DNA of 64,000 nt from a virus: positions 1 through 64,000 of the IMG/VR virus record IMGVR_UViG_3300043395_002359; one strand, written 5' to 3'. Below the pieces are notes generated by a model. The model saw only the letters and a list, made by a program, of their open reading frames with translations. It did not search any database and was not told where the DNA came from. Made by a program: the position numbers and the translations under genes. Each line of letters begins with the position of its first letter. The stretch's first letter is position 1. Of this stretch, positions 40,435 to 51,444 are shown piece by piece.

Positions 40435-43400
40435 ATGACGACACCTTCGCCTAGGAATCCAATCAGAATTGCCCGTGGTCTGTATGCAGACTTGTTGGCA
40501 TCACTGAGCGATCTGAAAGAAGGTGAAATCTGTTTTGCACAAGATCAAGACGCGCTGTATATAAAAGAGAATGGTGTATTAACCCTGACATCTGGCGGCG
40601 TCAGTGCAGCGCTAGTGATGGAAATCACTGGTATTGACCAAACCGGCGAACCAATGGGTCATGCCGACGCAACGGAAAGCGATATTTCATTCAACAGTGG
40701 TAACAGGATATTCGCTATTGCTCCATCTGGAGTTTCGTTTGATGTTTGGTGCAAAGGCATCAAGCATACATATCTAAGCGAACAGTCTGTTCAGATACCG
40801 GACACGACTGGATTGTATTATATCTATTTTGATGAGAATGGTGTTCTTCATTATCAGACAACATTCTTTGATCTGCAGAATCAGGCACCAACTGCTTATA
40901 TTTACTGGAATGCCGCTACTGATCAGGCTGTTTATTTTGCTGACGAGCGTCACGGCATAGTTCTTGACTGGCAGACGCATGAATACTTGCATCGCACCCG
41001 TGGTGCTGCATTTGCGCGTGGATTTGAATTAACTGGTTATACGACTGTTGGCGGTGGTGCAGTTGCCGCTGACGCTCAGATCAGTGTTGAAAATGGTACA
41101 TTTTACGACGAGGATATTCAGGTTGATGTAGTCCACTCATCCACGCCGGCGCAGGATACGTGGCAGCAGGACTTGCAGGGCCCTGCATTGATTCCCGTCA
41201 TGTGGAGGAACGGTACGTCGTGGAGTATTGATACGGCTACCGATTTCCCGCTCAAGGCAGGCACCGCCAGGCCGCAGTATAACCTGGAAGGCATTGGTCA
41301 ATCATGGACTGCCGTTGATATTGATGCAAACAAATACGTCAATATGTTCGTTATTGCTACGAACAATCTGAATCATCCGGTAATTGCTATTCTTGGCCAG
41401 AAACAACACAACAATGCGGCCGATGCTCAGACCGAGACTTGGAACACAATCAATCTGACTGGATTTCCATCGCTCGAGTTTCGCCCTTTATATCAGCTCA
41501 CCTATCAGTGCGGCGCATACGGTAACTCGATCTCGGCAAGACTCAGGTCTGCTGTTGATCTGAGGTATAACCAGATCGGTGCAAGTTCTAGCGGCGTTGG
41601 TGCAACTGGTCCTGTTGGTGCTACAGGAGCCATTGGCGCTACCGGCGTTACTGGTGCTGGCGTTACAGGCGCTACTGGTGTAGATGGTCCGACTGGAGCA
41701 AGTGGTCCTATTGGACCTACCGGTCCGATCGGTATTACTGGCGCTACAGGCATTGCCGGTCCTACTGGGGCCAGCGGTCCTACTGGACCGATTGGCATTA
41801 CTGGTGCCACTGGCGTGGTCGGCATCAGCGGAGCCACAGGTATTGAAGGTCCAAGCGGCCCAACTGGTGCCACTGGTCTCATCGGCCCCACTGGTGCGAG
41901 TGGCCCAACTGGTCCTATCGGCATCACTGGTGCAACCGGTGTAGTCGGCGTAACCGGACCAACCGGTGCCACTGGTGTCATTGGCATCAGTGGCGCTACG
42001 GGCATCCAAGGATCTACTGGTGCTACCGGAGCAACAGGTGTCATTGGCATCAGTGGCGCTACTGGCATTCAGGGCTCAACCGGTGCCACGGGCGCAACCG
42101 GGGTGGTCGGCGTCACTGGTGCAACTGGTGTAATCGGCATTACCGGTCCAACTGGTCCCAGTGGTGTTACTGGCGCTACTGGAGTCATTGGTATCAGCGG
42201 TGCCACTGGCATTCAGGGCGAGCCTGGTACAACCGGCGCTACTGGTGTTGTTGGCGTAACTGGCGCAACTGGCGTCACCGGTGCCACTGGCGTCATTGGT
42301 ATCAGCGGTGCAACGGGCCCGAGTGGTCCCACTGGACCTACGGGACCGATCGGTATTACCGGTGCGACTGGACCAATTGGCTCAACTGGTGCAACTGGAC
42401 CACTGCCAGAGACTACTACATATACGGCCAGTTCAATCACCACAGTCAGTGGTAACTATGTTTCTGGCAGCCTGGCCAGCATCCAAACATATGGCGATTT
42501 CAGTACTGGTAACTACTACAGGGTAGATGACTTAGACGCTACAGCACCGGCCTACGAGGTGCGGGTTGGCTTCAGTGGTGTTACTCAATTTAATCGTATT
42601 GTATTCAACGTAAACTATACAAATACTTCAGCCCACACGATTCGGGTTGAATTATATGACTACGTTAACTCTATATGGGTTGAATTTGGTAGATTTTCTG
42701 GACTTGCAACATGGACACAGTTCTTGCTTGGTGTTATTGATAGCACGAACTTTATTTCTGGTGGCAATGCATCACTTCGTTTCTATCATCAGTCTAGTGG
42801 CAATGCGGTCCACCAGAGCCTGTATGACTACGTGGCACTGGAAGATTCACTCCAGGGTGGCCAGGGCCCTCGCGGTGCTACCGGTGTAACTGGTCAGGTA
42901 GGCGCGACTGGCGTTACTGGCGCAACTGGCGTTGCCGGCATCAGTGCAAGCGGTCGTATCTGGTACTTCAGTCAGATCAATTCTGATATTACTGGCTACG
43001 AAAGCCTGGTACCTGATTCGCCGGATTCTGCGCCGCAGGATGACATGACTGCTGTTACTACAAGTAGCAGTGGTGAGGTGTTGATTGAAGAGTTTGCTAC
43101 CGTTGCTGGTGATCCTGGAATCGAAGAGATTCCCACTGGTGAATACGAGATCCGTTTTTGGAGCTATGTATCTAGCAACGATGGCGATACGCGTCTTGTA
43201 TTCCGTGTTTACAGACGCAGTACTGGTGGTACCGAGACGGAACTGTTCTATGTTATTTCGCCAGAGATTAACGCCACTACTGCTAGCTACTACAATCAAA
43301 TCATTGTAAATACTCAGCCAAACGCAATCGATCCCACTGACAGGATCGTCACAAAAGTATACGCAAAAACAACTAGCACCAGCAATATTACTGCACACTT

Positions 43401-44610
43401 TGTTCATTCTGGCAATACACCCAGTTCCTGGAAGACTGCCATTACTTTGGGCTATGTCGGCCCTCAGGGTGCCACAGGCCCGACCGGTGTACAAGGCCCG
43501 ACCGGCCCGATTGGTATTACTGGGGCAACTGGTCCCGAGGGACCGACTGGCGCTACCGGCGTTGCTGGGCCGACGGGCGCAAGTGGTGTTATCGGCGTCA
43601 GTGGCGCAACTGGAGCGACTGGTGTTGTTGGTGTAAGTGGCGCTACTGGGGTTGTTGGCGTTTCCGGAGCTACCGGTGCTACTGGCGTTGCTGGTGGCAC
43701 TGGAGCAACTGGTGCAACTGGTGTTGTTGGCGTATCTGGTGCTACCGGAGTGATTGGCGTTAGTGGTGCCACTGGCGCTACTGGAGTTGCTGGTATCGAT
43801 GGAGCTACCGGTGCGACGGGCGTTGCTGGTGGGCCCGGTGCCACGGGCGCTACTGGCGTGGTCGGTGTTACTGGTGCTACGGGTGTTGACGGTGCTACGG
43901 GCGCTACGGGCGCTACGGGCGTGGTTGGTGTAACCGGTGCTACTGGCGTTCAGGGCGCTACCGGCATCCAAGGCGCTACCGGTCCCACTGGCGCAACGGG
44001 AGTGGTCGGTGATCCTGGCGCTACCGGAGCGACTGGTGCTACCGGCGTCGTTGGTGTTACTGGTGCCACTGGCGTTACTGGTGATCCTGGCGCCACTGGT
44101 GCTACTGGTGTTGGAATCACCGGGGCAACTGGTGTTGTTGGCGTATCTGGTGCTACTGGTGCCACCGGCGCAACTGGCGTTGCAGGGATTGATGGACCAA
44201 CTGGTGCAAGCGGTCCGACTGGTCCAACTGGTCCAACTGGTCCGACGGGACCCACCGGAGCTACCGGCGTAACCGGTGTTGCTGCGCCCAAAGCTATTAG
44301 CGTTCTATTCCCAACAAACGCAGAAAAGATTGCAATGTTCTATACGACATCTGCAATTACAATCAGCGCAATTCGCGTTGTTCTGTCTGGTACTACTCCT
44401 AGTGTTACGTTCTCAATCAGGCACGGCTCTGATTTCTCGTTAGCCGGTACGGAGGTTGTGACTGGCGGCACAACGACTACAAACACTACGACTGGTCAAG
44501 CGATAACCACATTCAACGCTGCCTCCATTGCCGCCAATAGTTTTGTTTGGCTGACGACGACTGCTGTTTCGGGCACTGTTAACTCAATTAATGTCTCCCT
44601 GCAATACTAA
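40435..44610 (+). CDS. Large collagen-like tail fibre, 1391 aa
   Basis: The N-terminal 380 residues ([22 protein letters not shown], then a knob-like beta domain) resemble phage fibre attachment domains. Then follow collagen-like G-A/P-T-G blocks at about residues 384-658, 815-835 and 1008-1283, separated by two beta-sandwich domains. The first of these (about 660-810) has a discoidin-like look ([24 protein letters not shown]). The last 105 residues are a C-terminal beta domain. Collagen-like repeats form trimeric rods, so this is probably a long fibre. The repeats also make open frames on the other strand that are not genes. Confidence 0.82.
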   Translation: MTTPSPRNPIRIARGLYADLLASLSDLKEGEICFAQDQDALYIKENGVLTLTSGGVSAALVMEITGIDQTGEPMGHADATESDISFNSGNRIFAIAPSGVSFDVWCKGIKHTYLSEQSVQIPDTTGLYYIYFDENGVLHYQTTFFDLQNQAPTAYIYWNAATDQAVYFADERHGIVLDWQTHEYLHRTRGAAFARGFELTGYTTVGGGAVAADAQISVENGTFYDEDIQVDVVHSSTPAQDTWQQDLQGPALIPVMWRNGTSWSIDTATDFPLKAGTARPQYNLEGIGQSWTAVDIDANKYVNMFVIATNNLNHPVIAILGQKQHNNAADAQTETWNTINLTGFPSLEFRPLYQLTYQCGAYGNSISARLRSAVDLRYNQIGASSSGVGATGPVGATGAIGATGVTGAGVTGATGVDGPTGASGPIGPTGPIGITGATGIAGPTGASGPTGPIGITGATGVVGISGATGIEGPSGPTGATGLIGPTGASGPTGPIGITGATGVVGVTGPTGATGVIGISGATGIQGSTGATGATGVIGISGATGIQGSTGATGATGVVGVTGATGVIGITGPTGPSGVTGATGVIGISGATGIQGEPGTTGATGVVGVTGATGVTGATGVIGISGATGPSGPTGPTGPIGITGATGPIGSTGATGPLPETTTYTASSITTVSGNYVSGSLASIQTYGDFSTGNYYRVDDLDATAPAYEVRVGFSGVTQFNRIVFNVNYTNTSAHTIRVELYDYVNSIWVEFGRFSGLATWTQFLLGVIDSTNFISGGNASLRFYHQSSGNAVHQSLYDYVALEDSLQGGQGPRGATGVTGQVGATGVTGATGVAGISASGRIWYFSQINSDITGYESLVPDSPDSAPQDDMTAVTTSSSGEVLIEEFATVAGDPGIEEIPTGEYEIRFWSYVSSNDGDTRLVFRVYRRSTGGTETELFYVISPEINATTASYYNQIIVNTQPNAIDPTDRIVTKVYAKTTSTSNITAHFVHSGNTPSSWKTAITLGYVGPQGATGPTGVQGPTGPIGITGATGPEGPTGATGVAGPTGASGVIGVSGATGATGVVGVSGATGVVGVSGATGATGVAGGTGATGATGVVGVSGATGVIGVSGATGATGVAGIDGATGATGVAGGPGATGATGVVGVTGATGVDGATGATGATGVVGVTGATGVQGATGIQGATGPTGATGVVGDPGATGATGATGVVGVTGATGVTGDPGATGATGVGITGATGVVGVSGATGATGATGVAGIDGPTGASGPTGPTGPTGPTGPTGATGVTGVAAPKAISVLFPTNAEKIAMFYTTSAITISAIRVVLSGTTPSVTFSIRHGSDFSLAGTEVVTGGTTTTNTTTGQAITTFNAASIAANSFVWLTTTAVSGTVNSINVSLQY

Positions 44611-45287
44611 TGGCCGTAGCACATAGCGCCGCAAGTGAGTCAACAACCGGCACAGCACCGGCCGTCAGTGTTGCATCGTTCACCTGGACACATACTCAAA
44701 CAGGTACTCCGCAAGGTGTACTGATATTCGTATATTGCCTGAACAGTGCAACCGCTACCGCAACATCTGTTACATATGGCGGCATTACGGTTCCGGCAGT
44801 AACTGGTGGTTCTACTTCTGATGCCGCCGGTGAGCCTGGACGTATTGATACTTATTTCCTGGGATCCGGCCTACCTGCGGGTAACCAGTCGATTATTGTT
44901 AACAGGACAAATAATACTGTGCAGATGTATGCAACTGCAGCAACAGTAACTGCTCTATATAATACGGAAGTTAATACTGCTGGTATCGTTCTGCTCAGTG
45001 CCGACCAGGCACTGGTAGAGCAAAGCGTATCAGATGGCTGGCCAGGCTCCTTCAGCGTGCGTTATGCAGGCACTTATTCTGGTCTGCAGACACCTCCAAC
45101 TGCCGGTGCAAACAGCACACTGCTGAACAGTATTGACGCGGGTAACTTCGGTGCTGCAATGGTCAGAGAAACGACTGCCGGCCAAGGCCCAAGAAACGTC
45201 GGTCTGACTGGTGGCTCGGACGACGTTGCCGCCGTTCATCTTGCGATACGCGAGGTAAGACCAAGACGCGTTGTGTTATACACCTAG
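44610..45287 (+). CDS. Fibre-associated beta protein, 225 aa
   Basis: Unrecognised Thr/Ala-rich beta protein (SVASFTWTHTQTGTPQGVLIFVYC, then VTYGGITVPAVTGG). Similar Ala/Thr-rich modules are often found at the tips of phage fibres. The start overlaps the stop of the collagen-like gene (TAATG), pointing to coupled translation and joint assembly, possibly as a tip or chaperone of the fibre. Confidence 0.55.
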   Translation: MAVAHSAASESTTGTAPAVSVASFTWTHTQTGTPQGVLIFVYCLNSATATATSVTYGGITVPAVTGGSTSDAAGEPGRIDTYFLGSGLPAGNQSIIVNRTNNTVQMYATAATVTALYNTEVNTAGIVLLSADQALVEQSVSDGWPGSFSVRYAGTYSGLQTPPTAGANSTLLNSIDAGNFGAAMVRETTAGQGPRNVGLTGGSDDVAAVHLAIREVRPRRVVLYT

Positions 45288-45318
45288 ATTGGAATACTGA
45301 ATTAGCGATCCTAGCGCC

Positions 45319-45642
45319 TTGAATCCCGCGTCCCTGGATATTACTATTCACCAGCGTGCAACGTTCAGGCAGGCGTTTACGCTACCATTTGACTGCACTG
45401 GGTATACAGTAGTCGCTCAAGTATGGTCCGAAAAGAGAAGGTCGCTGCTATTTGAGTTTACTGTTGAATGGATTGATCAGGCTGCCGGCAGTTTTTATCT
45501 GGTTGCTGATTACCAGGATACGACAAACATGAAGAAGAACGGCATATGGGATTTGATGGTTATTCAACCAAATAACGAGCGGTATTACTGGATTGAAGGC
45601 ACAGCCATTCTTGACCTTGGCGTAACTGATCCCAATGCCTGA
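45319..45642 (+). CDS. Fibre/baseplate accessory protein, 107 aa, TTG start
   Basis: Starts at TTG 45319. Beta-rich protein with [17 protein letters not shown], then [11 protein letters not shown] and [17 protein letters not shown], similar in look to the N-terminal modules of baseplate or fibre proteins in Gram-positive phages (BppU type). The resemblance is by eye only. It overlaps the following gene by 8 nt in another frame. Confidence 0.5.
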   Translation: MNPASLDITIHQRATFRQAFTLPFDCTGYTVVAQVWSEKRRSLLFEFTVEWIDQAAGSFYLVADYQDTTNMKKNGIWDLMVIQPNNERYYWIEGTAILDLGVTDPNA

Positions 45643-46396
45643 ACTTGATCCTGTTGTAATAACAACCTATGATCAGGTAAACGTTTCGTGTTCCTGTGAG
45701 GATCCGCCGCAGATTATTGAACTGCAGGCATCTCCAGTAACCGAAACCGTAACTATTGGAGTAGTTGGTCCGCAGGGCTCACCAGGCGCTACAGGCCCCA
45801 TGGGGCCCACTGGACCAAGCGGAACGATCGGTGTTGATGGATCTACCGGGCCAACTGGTCCAAGCGGTCCTACGGGCCCCACAGGCCCCAGTGGCGTTAA
45901 TGGCCCTACCGGCCCCAGTGGTCCCACAGGCCCCAATGGCCCTACTGGTCCAGATGGTTCCACTGGACCCACGGGTCCTGTTGGTGCTACAGGCGCTGAT
46001 GCGCTGTGGAATTTTGTTGGTGAATATAACAATGGCGCTGATTACTACCCTGGCGATGTTGTCACCTACAATGGTGGCACGTATTACAGGATAAATGAGC
46101 CAAATCCTGGGTACCCGCCGACCGATCCTGCTTATTGGACGCCTGTTGCCGAACCCGGAGCATTTGGTGCTACTGGGCCAACCGGTGTTCAGGGTGAGAC
46201 TGGGCCTACTGGACAAACCGGTGCTACCGGTGTTGGCATTACTGGCGCTACAGGAGTTGTCGGCGTTACTGGAGCTACGGGTGTTGTCGGTGCGACTGGT
46301 GCAACCGGCCCATCACTCAGGGATAATATCACTACCAGCACGGCCGATCCGAGTGGCGGCGTAGATGGCGACATCTGGATTAAGTACACCGCTTGA
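45635..46396 (+). CDS. Short collagen-like fibre with carbohydrate-binding-like domain, 253 aa
   Basis: N-terminal 40 residues with two Cys (SCSCEDPP), a collagen-like G-P-T-G block at about residues 45-125, a compact aromatic domain at about 127-172 ([33 protein letters not shown]) matching the pattern of CBM5/12-type chitin- or glycan-binding modules, a second collagen-like block, and a short C-terminal cap. A glycan-binding minor fibre is a reasonable reading. Confidence 0.7.
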   Translation: MPELDPVVITTYDQVNVSCSCEDPPQIIELQASPVTETVTIGVVGPQGSPGATGPMGPTGPSGTIGVDGSTGPTGPSGPTGPTGPSGVNGPTGPSGPTGPNGPTGPDGSTGPTGPVGATGADALWNFVGEYNNGADYYPGDVVTYNGGTYYRINEPNPGYPPTDPAYWTPVAEPGAFGATGPTGVQGETGPTGQTGATGVGITGATGVVGVTGATGVVGATGATGPSLRDNITTSTADPSGGVDGDIWIKYTA

Positions 46397-46404
46397 GGTA
46401 AAGC

Positions 46405-48855
46405 ATGGCTACTCTGTATGTTGACTATGAAAACGGCAACGATAATTATGGTGGCACCAGTTTTGCTCCGCTAGCGCAGGGCGCAAATGGTCGTATTACC
46501 AGTACAACTTTTAGTAGCGCTGGTGCGTCGTTCCCGAATGATGGATCTCTGATTGGCCAATATTTAAGTATTTTCAACGGTAGTATCTATGCGGTTTACA
46601 ATATAACGGCCTGGTTATCATCCACTTCGCTTACAATTGCTGCGATATCTGGTGGTACGGCGCTAGCAGACCAGGCAGTAGATCGTCAATATTTTGTTGG
46701 CGGTCGCTGGAAAACACTTACAACTGGAGCAACTACATTAAGGACACTTCCTGGTGATACTATTCGCGTAAAAGAAAGCGCGGCTCCCACGAACCTTGGT
46801 CAAAACGCAACGTGGACTAGCAGCGGCGTATCTCAGAATGCAAAACAAGTTAATTCAAGCACAAATACTGCTCCAATTTCAATTAACTGCACTGCGCACG
46901 GCTATGCCACGGGTGACACAGTTTCGATTTCAGGTCATACAGTTAACACTAACGCCAACGGTACTTGGGAAATTATCAGTACCGGCCCAAATACATTTAC
47001 TCTTAATGGTAGCACGGGAAACGGTGCTGGCGGTGGTGCCGGTTATGCTTATCTGCGTACTAGCAGTCGAGTTTTGTTAACAACTCCTGTTACTAAAAAT
47101 ATTGCTAGTACCGGTGTACGCAGCGCAGCGTGGACAGGTACATCTACGAATGTCACCACTTCACGAATTTCTGACGCCAAAGAAGGAGAGTTATTCGACC
47201 GTATCGCAATTAATAGTGTTTTTACTACTGGCAATGCGGCATATTGGGCTACAGGCGCCCTTGATCTATCTAGTTATCAGCAAGTAAGTTTCTGGATAAA
47301 ACAAGAAAGTGGCACGATTGGAGCAAGTGGCTCAATTGATTTACGCCTTTGCTCAGATACAACTGGCACGACAGCGATTAACATTATCACAATCCCAAAT
47401 CTTGGAGCTATTCAATGTTGGACGCCGATAACTGTAGACTTAGGCGTAAATCTTGGCAGCAATATTCAGAGCATTGCTCTTTACATCAATACTGATAATG
47501 GCGCTCAAACTTTTAGTTTTTCTAATATCATTGCCTGTAAGGCCAGCAGTGCCCCAGATAGCCTAACGCTTACCAGTCTGATTGGTAAAAATACTACAAA
47601 TGAAACATTTTGGGGCATTCAAAGCATCAATGGTACTCGCGTAATGCTCGATAACGGCGTATCTTTCTCGCCAGCAAATTCTACTTTGCGTGGATACTAT
47701 GGTACTAGCGAAACGGTAACAACATGGAAAAGAGAAGCGATAAAACTTGGTCCTTTAGCATCTAGCGGATCTGGTTTATCGGGATTTGAAAACGGTATTA
47801 ACGGTAATCCTACAATATATAGCGGTGGATGGGATAGAACCAATATGAATCTACAGACTTCGGAGACCTGGTTTGATGGTTTGAATGGGAGTGGGACAGG
47901 ATTAAATGCAGATAATTGTAATTGGCTAATATTTGAAAAGTTTGCATTTACTCGATTTAATGCGAATATATCAGCGTCTTCTGCCTCTTGGATTATTCTT
48001 GATATTGTCTCATTAACTAATGCATATTACTACTCGGTGCTCGTAAACTATTCAAATTACATTACCTTAAATATCGGTTTTATAGTTGCATCAGGCAGTC
48101 AAGCGCTTACTGCAACTGGAGGGGTGCGTATTGATGTTACAGTCAGTGGTGGTTTTCTCAGTAATGCTCAAATTGCTGTAGCTGATAATAATCCACTTTT
48201 ATATCTAAAAGGAAGCAATCCATCGGCCTTGATTGCAAATAACCTCGCCGGATTTTCTTTTGGTCAAGGACTCATAAGTGCATACATATCTGACCTAGTT
48301 ATTAGAGATAACAGTGGGTACAGTTTTCTTTTCCCCGCTTTTGGTTCCTATTATCTTAAAAATGTCGCCTACACTAATACGCTTATTGATCAATCGTATG
48401 CAAGTCACATAACAACGTCCCAAAACAATGATCAGACAATCGGAAATCACAAAATATTTATGCGTGGCGCTATAATTAGCTCTGCTACAGACCAGTTTCA
48501 TACTAGCAGTGGGATTAGTTGGAAAATTCAACCAACAAATACAGAACGTAGCGCAAACTATCCGATAATATTTAGTCTTGCTAAAGTTGCATGCGCCGCT
48601 AATAGCTTGGTAACAGTGAAAGCCTGGATGCGCCGTGACAATAGTGGCCTAACAATGCGACTAGTCTGTAAAGGCAATCAAATCACTGGTGTTACCAATG
48701 ACGTAAAGTCATCCGTAGTTGCTGTCAATGCCTGGGAGCAGCTAACCATTGCCTTTACTCCGACTGAAACAGGCGTAGTTGAAATTACTGTTGAAGCTTT
48801 TGGTGGCATCACTTATTCAGGTTGGGTTGATGACCTAACCATTACACAAGCCTAA
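46405..48855 (+). CDS. Large fibre or surface-binding protein, 816 aa
   Basis: The N-terminus (LYVDYENGNDNYGGTSFAPL) matches the opening of many beta-helix repeat proteins, in which a YVD-x5-ND-GxS motif precedes a pectate-lyase-like helix. A central long beta-strand-rich region follows, and a C-terminal carbohydrate-binding-like domain at about residues 690-816 (WKIQPTNTERSANYPIIF, ending GGITYSGWVDDLTITQA). It may bind or degrade host polysaccharide. No catalytic residues can be assigned by eye. Confidence 0.65.
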   Translation: MATLYVDYENGNDNYGGTSFAPLAQGANGRITSTTFSSAGASFPNDGSLIGQYLSIFNGSIYAVYNITAWLSSTSLTIAAISGGTALADQAVDRQYFVGGRWKTLTTGATTLRTLPGDTIRVKESAAPTNLGQNATWTSSGVSQNAKQVNSSTNTAPISINCTAHGYATGDTVSISGHTVNTNANGTWEIISTGPNTFTLNGSTGNGAGGGAGYAYLRTSSRVLLTTPVTKNIASTGVRSAAWTGTSTNVTTSRISDAKEGELFDRIAINSVFTTGNAAYWATGALDLSSYQQVSFWIKQESGTIGASGSIDLRLCSDTTGTTAINIITIPNLGAIQCWTPITVDLGVNLGSNIQSIALYINTDNGAQTFSFSNIIACKASSAPDSLTLTSLIGKNTTNETFWGIQSINGTRVMLDNGVSFSPANSTLRGYYGTSETVTTWKREAIKLGPLASSGSGLSGFENGINGNPTIYSGGWDRTNMNLQTSETWFDGLNGSGTGLNADNCNWLIFEKFAFTRFNANISASSASWIILDIVSLTNAYYYSVLVNYSNYITLNIGFIVASGSQALTATGGVRIDVTVSGGFLSNAQIAVADNNPLLYLKGSNPSALIANNLAGFSFGQGLISAYISDLVIRDNSGYSFLFPAFGSYYLKNVAYTNTLIDQSYASHITTSQNNDQTIGNHKIFMRGAIISSATDQFHTSSGISWKIQPTNTERSANYPIIFSLAKVACAANSLVTVKAWMRRDNSGLTMRLVCKGNQITGVTNDVKSSVVAVNAWEQLTIAFTPTETGVVEITVEAFGGITYSGWVDDLTITQA

Positions 48856-48860
48856 GAGCC

Positions 48861-49043
48861 ATGACCTATTACGTTCACGCCGTAGAGCAAGACCTGGCTG
48901 CCAAGTGGTACGCCAGGGTTGTCATCAGCGAAACAGAAGCCCAGTTCTTCAAATTCGATCACTTCCCAACCATGGAAGAAATTCAAGACGCAGCCGTGGC
49001 TTACGTCGCAATGCAGGAGGCGAACAATGCCCTTGCCGAATAA
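48861..49043 (+). CDS. Small protein, 60 aa, unknown
   Basis: Starts at ATG 48861 six bases after the fibre gene. Short alpha/beta protein (WYARVVISETEAQFFKFDHFPT) with a helical C-terminus. Overlaps the next gene by 17 nt. Possibly a fibre-assembly chaperone, since such small genes often follow fibres, but nothing in the sequence proves it. Confidence 0.55.
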   Translation: MTYYVHAVEQDLAAKWYARVVISETEAQFFKFDHFPTMEEIQDAAVAYVAMQEANNALAE

Positions 49044-49299
49044 AAACAACCTGCAGACCCTGGATATAGCATATTTAGGGCAACCGTTTGTCGAAGTTGA
49101 AGCCCGTAGCCTTAACACCAAATCTCTAGATATTGCCTACTTAGGTCAACCGTTTGTTGTAAGCGCCACGGGATTTAACGTTTATGTAAATGCGACAGGC
49201 GCATGGAAGCAAGTCAGTGCTATTTACGTTAAAGACAATGGCACATGGAAGCCGGCAACCGATGTATATGTAAAAGTTGCCGGAATTTGGAAAGCCTGA
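49027..49299 (+). CDS. Small protein with repeated LDIAYLGQPFV motif, 90 aa
   Basis: Starts at ATG 49027 inside the end of the preceding gene. The motif LDIAYLGQPFV occurs twice (about residues 12-22 and 34-44), followed by a beta stretch with three W-containing repeats (GAWKQVSAIYVKDNGTWKPA). LDIAYxGQPFV and WKxxxxxYVK patterns are common in small cyanophage and marine phage tail proteins. Likely virion-associated, exact role unknown. Confidence 0.65.
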   Translation: MPLPNKNNLQTLDIAYLGQPFVEVEARSLNTKSLDIAYLGQPFVVSATGFNVYVNATGAWKQVSAIYVKDNGTWKPATDVYVKVAGIWKA

Positions 49300-49376
49300 T
49301 AAGAAAATTGTGGTAACAATAAATTATCGCAGTCTACTTGTAGCCCGTTATACTGTGGACAGACTCAGACGAGCGC

Positions 49377-50972
49377 ATGCGCCTACACTTAGTTGGCATA
49401 TTCCATACACAGCACACGCAAGAATATTCCCACTGCGCATTTACCGGGAAGGCACTGCGCTTCCCGAAGATGCTACAGAAATACGGATACCATATCATCG
49501 AATACAGCAACGAAGGCAGCTCCAGTACGGCCGACGAGCATGTCTGTATTCTGTCAAAGAAGGAATTCGAGGCGCTGTATGGATCTCGTAAGTCAACTGA
49601 CTTCCACGGGAATGACGCAACAATCGGCAGTGCTGGTCATACCGCATTCGAGTCTAGGCTAATCGAACAGATGCGTCACCGCATCGAGCCTCAAGACATC
49701 ATCTGTCATCCGTTCGGCCATGCCCACCAGCGGTTGATGGAAGAGTTCCCAAACAACCAACATGTTGAAACAGGCATCGGCTATCCCACACTGATGCCAT
49801 CTAGTTTTCGTATATTCGAGAGCTATGCCTGGATGCATTACCACCAGGGCAAAGAGAACAGGAACGGTCGCAACTACGAATGGGTTGTACCGAACTACTA
49901 CGACCTGGACGACTGGGATCCGAGCTACGAGCCTGGTCAATACTACGCCTTCCTGGGGCGTATCACAAGCCTGAAGGGCATGGATACGTTGCGTGCCATG
50001 GCGGATTATTTGAAATATCCAATCGTGCTCCACGGCCAGGGAGATCCGTCCGAATGGGCTCATCCCAACATCGAATATAAAGGTCCGCTTGTCGGTCGTG
50101 CCCGTAGTAACTTCCTGGGTGGTGCCAAGGCCCTGTTGGCACCTACAGTGTTTACTGAGCCGTTCTGCGGGATGGCTGTCGAGGCGATGCTGTGCGGGAC
50201 GCCTGTCATCTCGGTGGACTACGGGGCGATGACGGAAACCGTGCAGCCAGGCATGGGATTCCGCTGTCATACCCTGCAGGACTGGTTAGAGGCGACTGAT
50301 GCGGTCGATGACCTGGATCGGAGGTTTATTGCTGATACTGCCCGCGCCAAGTACAGTCTGGAGGCGTGCGGTGCTAAATATGACAAAATCTTTCGACAAT
50401 TAAATGATCTGTATCGCAAAGGATGGTACGAGGTAAGTTACTTTAATTATACGGAAATCGAAACAGAAGAAAAACCATTCGCTGATCGCTTAGCGGCATG
50501 GATAAAAGAAAATATCGGTCCAGTTCATTGCTTGGATATTGGATGCGGTCCTGGAACATATGTTCGCTCGCTTCGCAATATCGGACTAGAGGCCATTGGT
50601 ATTGATATTGATGAACGCGTCTATAACATACCGCATCTGTATCAACGCAGTATGTTCGACAACAAGGCGACGGCAGAATTGGTATTATGTCTCGAGGTTG
50701 CTGAACATATTGACGAAGAACTGTCGGCAGACGTTGCCCGCTCTGTATGTGATAGCGTCAGGAAACCAGGGATCTTAATATGGTCTGCTGCGCATCCCGG
50801 CCAGGGTGGTGTTGGTCATATCAACTGTCAGCCAAAGGAATTCTGGCAAGAATTACTGGAAGCGAATGGTTTAGCGCGTGATCTAGAGCTGGAGGAGGAG
50901 ATGATTGAGCATTTATCAAATGGTTACCATATGGGATGGTTCATCCAGAACGCAATGATTTTCCGCAAATAG
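49377..50972 (+). CDS. Glycosyltransferase (GT4-like) fused to SAM methyltransferase, 531 aa
   Basis: The N-terminal part (about 1-350) has the GT4-type C-domain pattern: YAFLGRITSLKGMDTL, then PTVFTEPFCGMAVEAMLCGTPVIS with the E-x7-E pair, and ETVQPGMGF. It should transfer a sugar from a nucleotide donor. The C-terminal part (about 383-531) is a class I methyltransferase with LDIGCGPGTYVRSL (SAM-binding motif I), GIDID (acidic loop) and LVLCLEVAEHI. Fusion suggests two steps on one glycan, either virion-protein or host surface modification. It lies between fibres and lysis genes. No clear ribosome binding site. TATACT at 49349-49354 could be a -10. Confidence 0.85.
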   Translation: MRLHLVGIFHTQHTQEYSHCAFTGKALRFPKMLQKYGYHIIEYSNEGSSSTADEHVCILSKKEFEALYGSRKSTDFHGNDATIGSAGHTAFESRLIEQMRHRIEPQDIICHPFGHAHQRLMEEFPNNQHVETGIGYPTLMPSSFRIFESYAWMHYHQGKENRNGRNYEWVVPNYYDLDDWDPSYEPGQYYAFLGRITSLKGMDTLRAMADYLKYPIVLHGQGDPSEWAHPNIEYKGPLVGRARSNFLGGAKALLAPTVFTEPFCGMAVEAMLCGTPVISVDYGAMTETVQPGMGFRCHTLQDWLEATDAVDDLDRRFIADTARAKYSLEACGAKYDKIFRQLNDLYRKGWYEVSYFNYTEIETEEKPFADRLAAWIKENIGPVHCLDIGCGPGTYVRSLRNIGLEAIGIDIDERVYNIPHLYQRSMFDNKATAELVLCLEVAEHIDEELSADVARSVCDSVRKPGILIWSAAHPGQGGVGHINCQPKEFWQELLEANGLARDLELEEEMIEHLSNGYHMGWFIQNAMIFRK

Positions 50973-51043
50973 GTTAGGTAAACTATTTTAGATCGCGCCA
51001 CTACTCTACGGGGCGGATCTGTTTGTTCTCCGCTTTTACTGCA

Positions 51044-51391
51044 ATGGCTCGTTCCACTGGCGTATTCCCCAGAGAAAAGTTTGATCTGGATAGCGCCCTC
51101 AAGGTTACCGCTACTTCCGCTGCTGCCGCCATCGATCTCAAGTCGATCCGCACCATCCGCGTTGTCGTTATCGGCGCATCCGGTATTGATGATGCAGGCA
51201 CCAACAAGATTACCGTCAACATTGGTGGTCAAACTGTAGTGTTCAAGGCCGCTGACCTGGATGCAAACGGTGTTGGTATTGCCCACATCCGTGGCTCCCT
51301 GTGTGACGCCAACAACAACATCAGCTACACCCTTGGCGGCACCGGCACGCTTAGCAAGTGCTATCTCGATGCTGTCGATAACGTCGCCTGA
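51044..51391 (+). CDS. Abundant small virion protein candidate, 115 aa
   Basis: Starts at ATG 51044. Beta-rich, with KITVNIGGQTVVFKAADLDANG and SYTLGGTGTLSKCYLDAVDN. The codons are GC-rich and C-ending, as in the tail-tube and capsid genes and unlike the neighbours, and a strong terminator follows. These are signs of high expression, as for a decoration or head-fibre protein. The family is not recognised. The leader (50973-51043) shares AGGTAAACTATT with the leader of the endolysin gene. Confidence 0.6.
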   Translation: MARSTGVFPREKFDLDSALKVTATSAAAAIDLKSIRTIRVVVIGASGIDDAGTNKITVNIGGQTVVFKAADLDANGVGIAHIRGSLCDANNNISYTLGGTGTLSKCYLDAVDNVA

Positions 51392-51413
51392 TTTACATAG
51401 CACTAGGAATAAT

Positions 51414-51441
51414 AAGGGGTGATCTTGGTCGCCCCTTTTTT
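51414..51441 (+). terminator. Intrinsic terminator
   Basis: AAGGGG (51414-51419) pairs with CCCCTT (51432-51437), followed by TTTT. It ends transcription of the gene at 51044. Confidence 0.82.
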
Positions 51442-51444
51442 GTC

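Noticed and set aside
41488-42068. Long frames antisense to the collagen-like gene
   Set aside because: They are mirror products of the GGTGCTACTGGC repeats and give Pro-Val-Ala-Pro repeats without any start signal. The same applies near 42847-43971 and 43464-44291.
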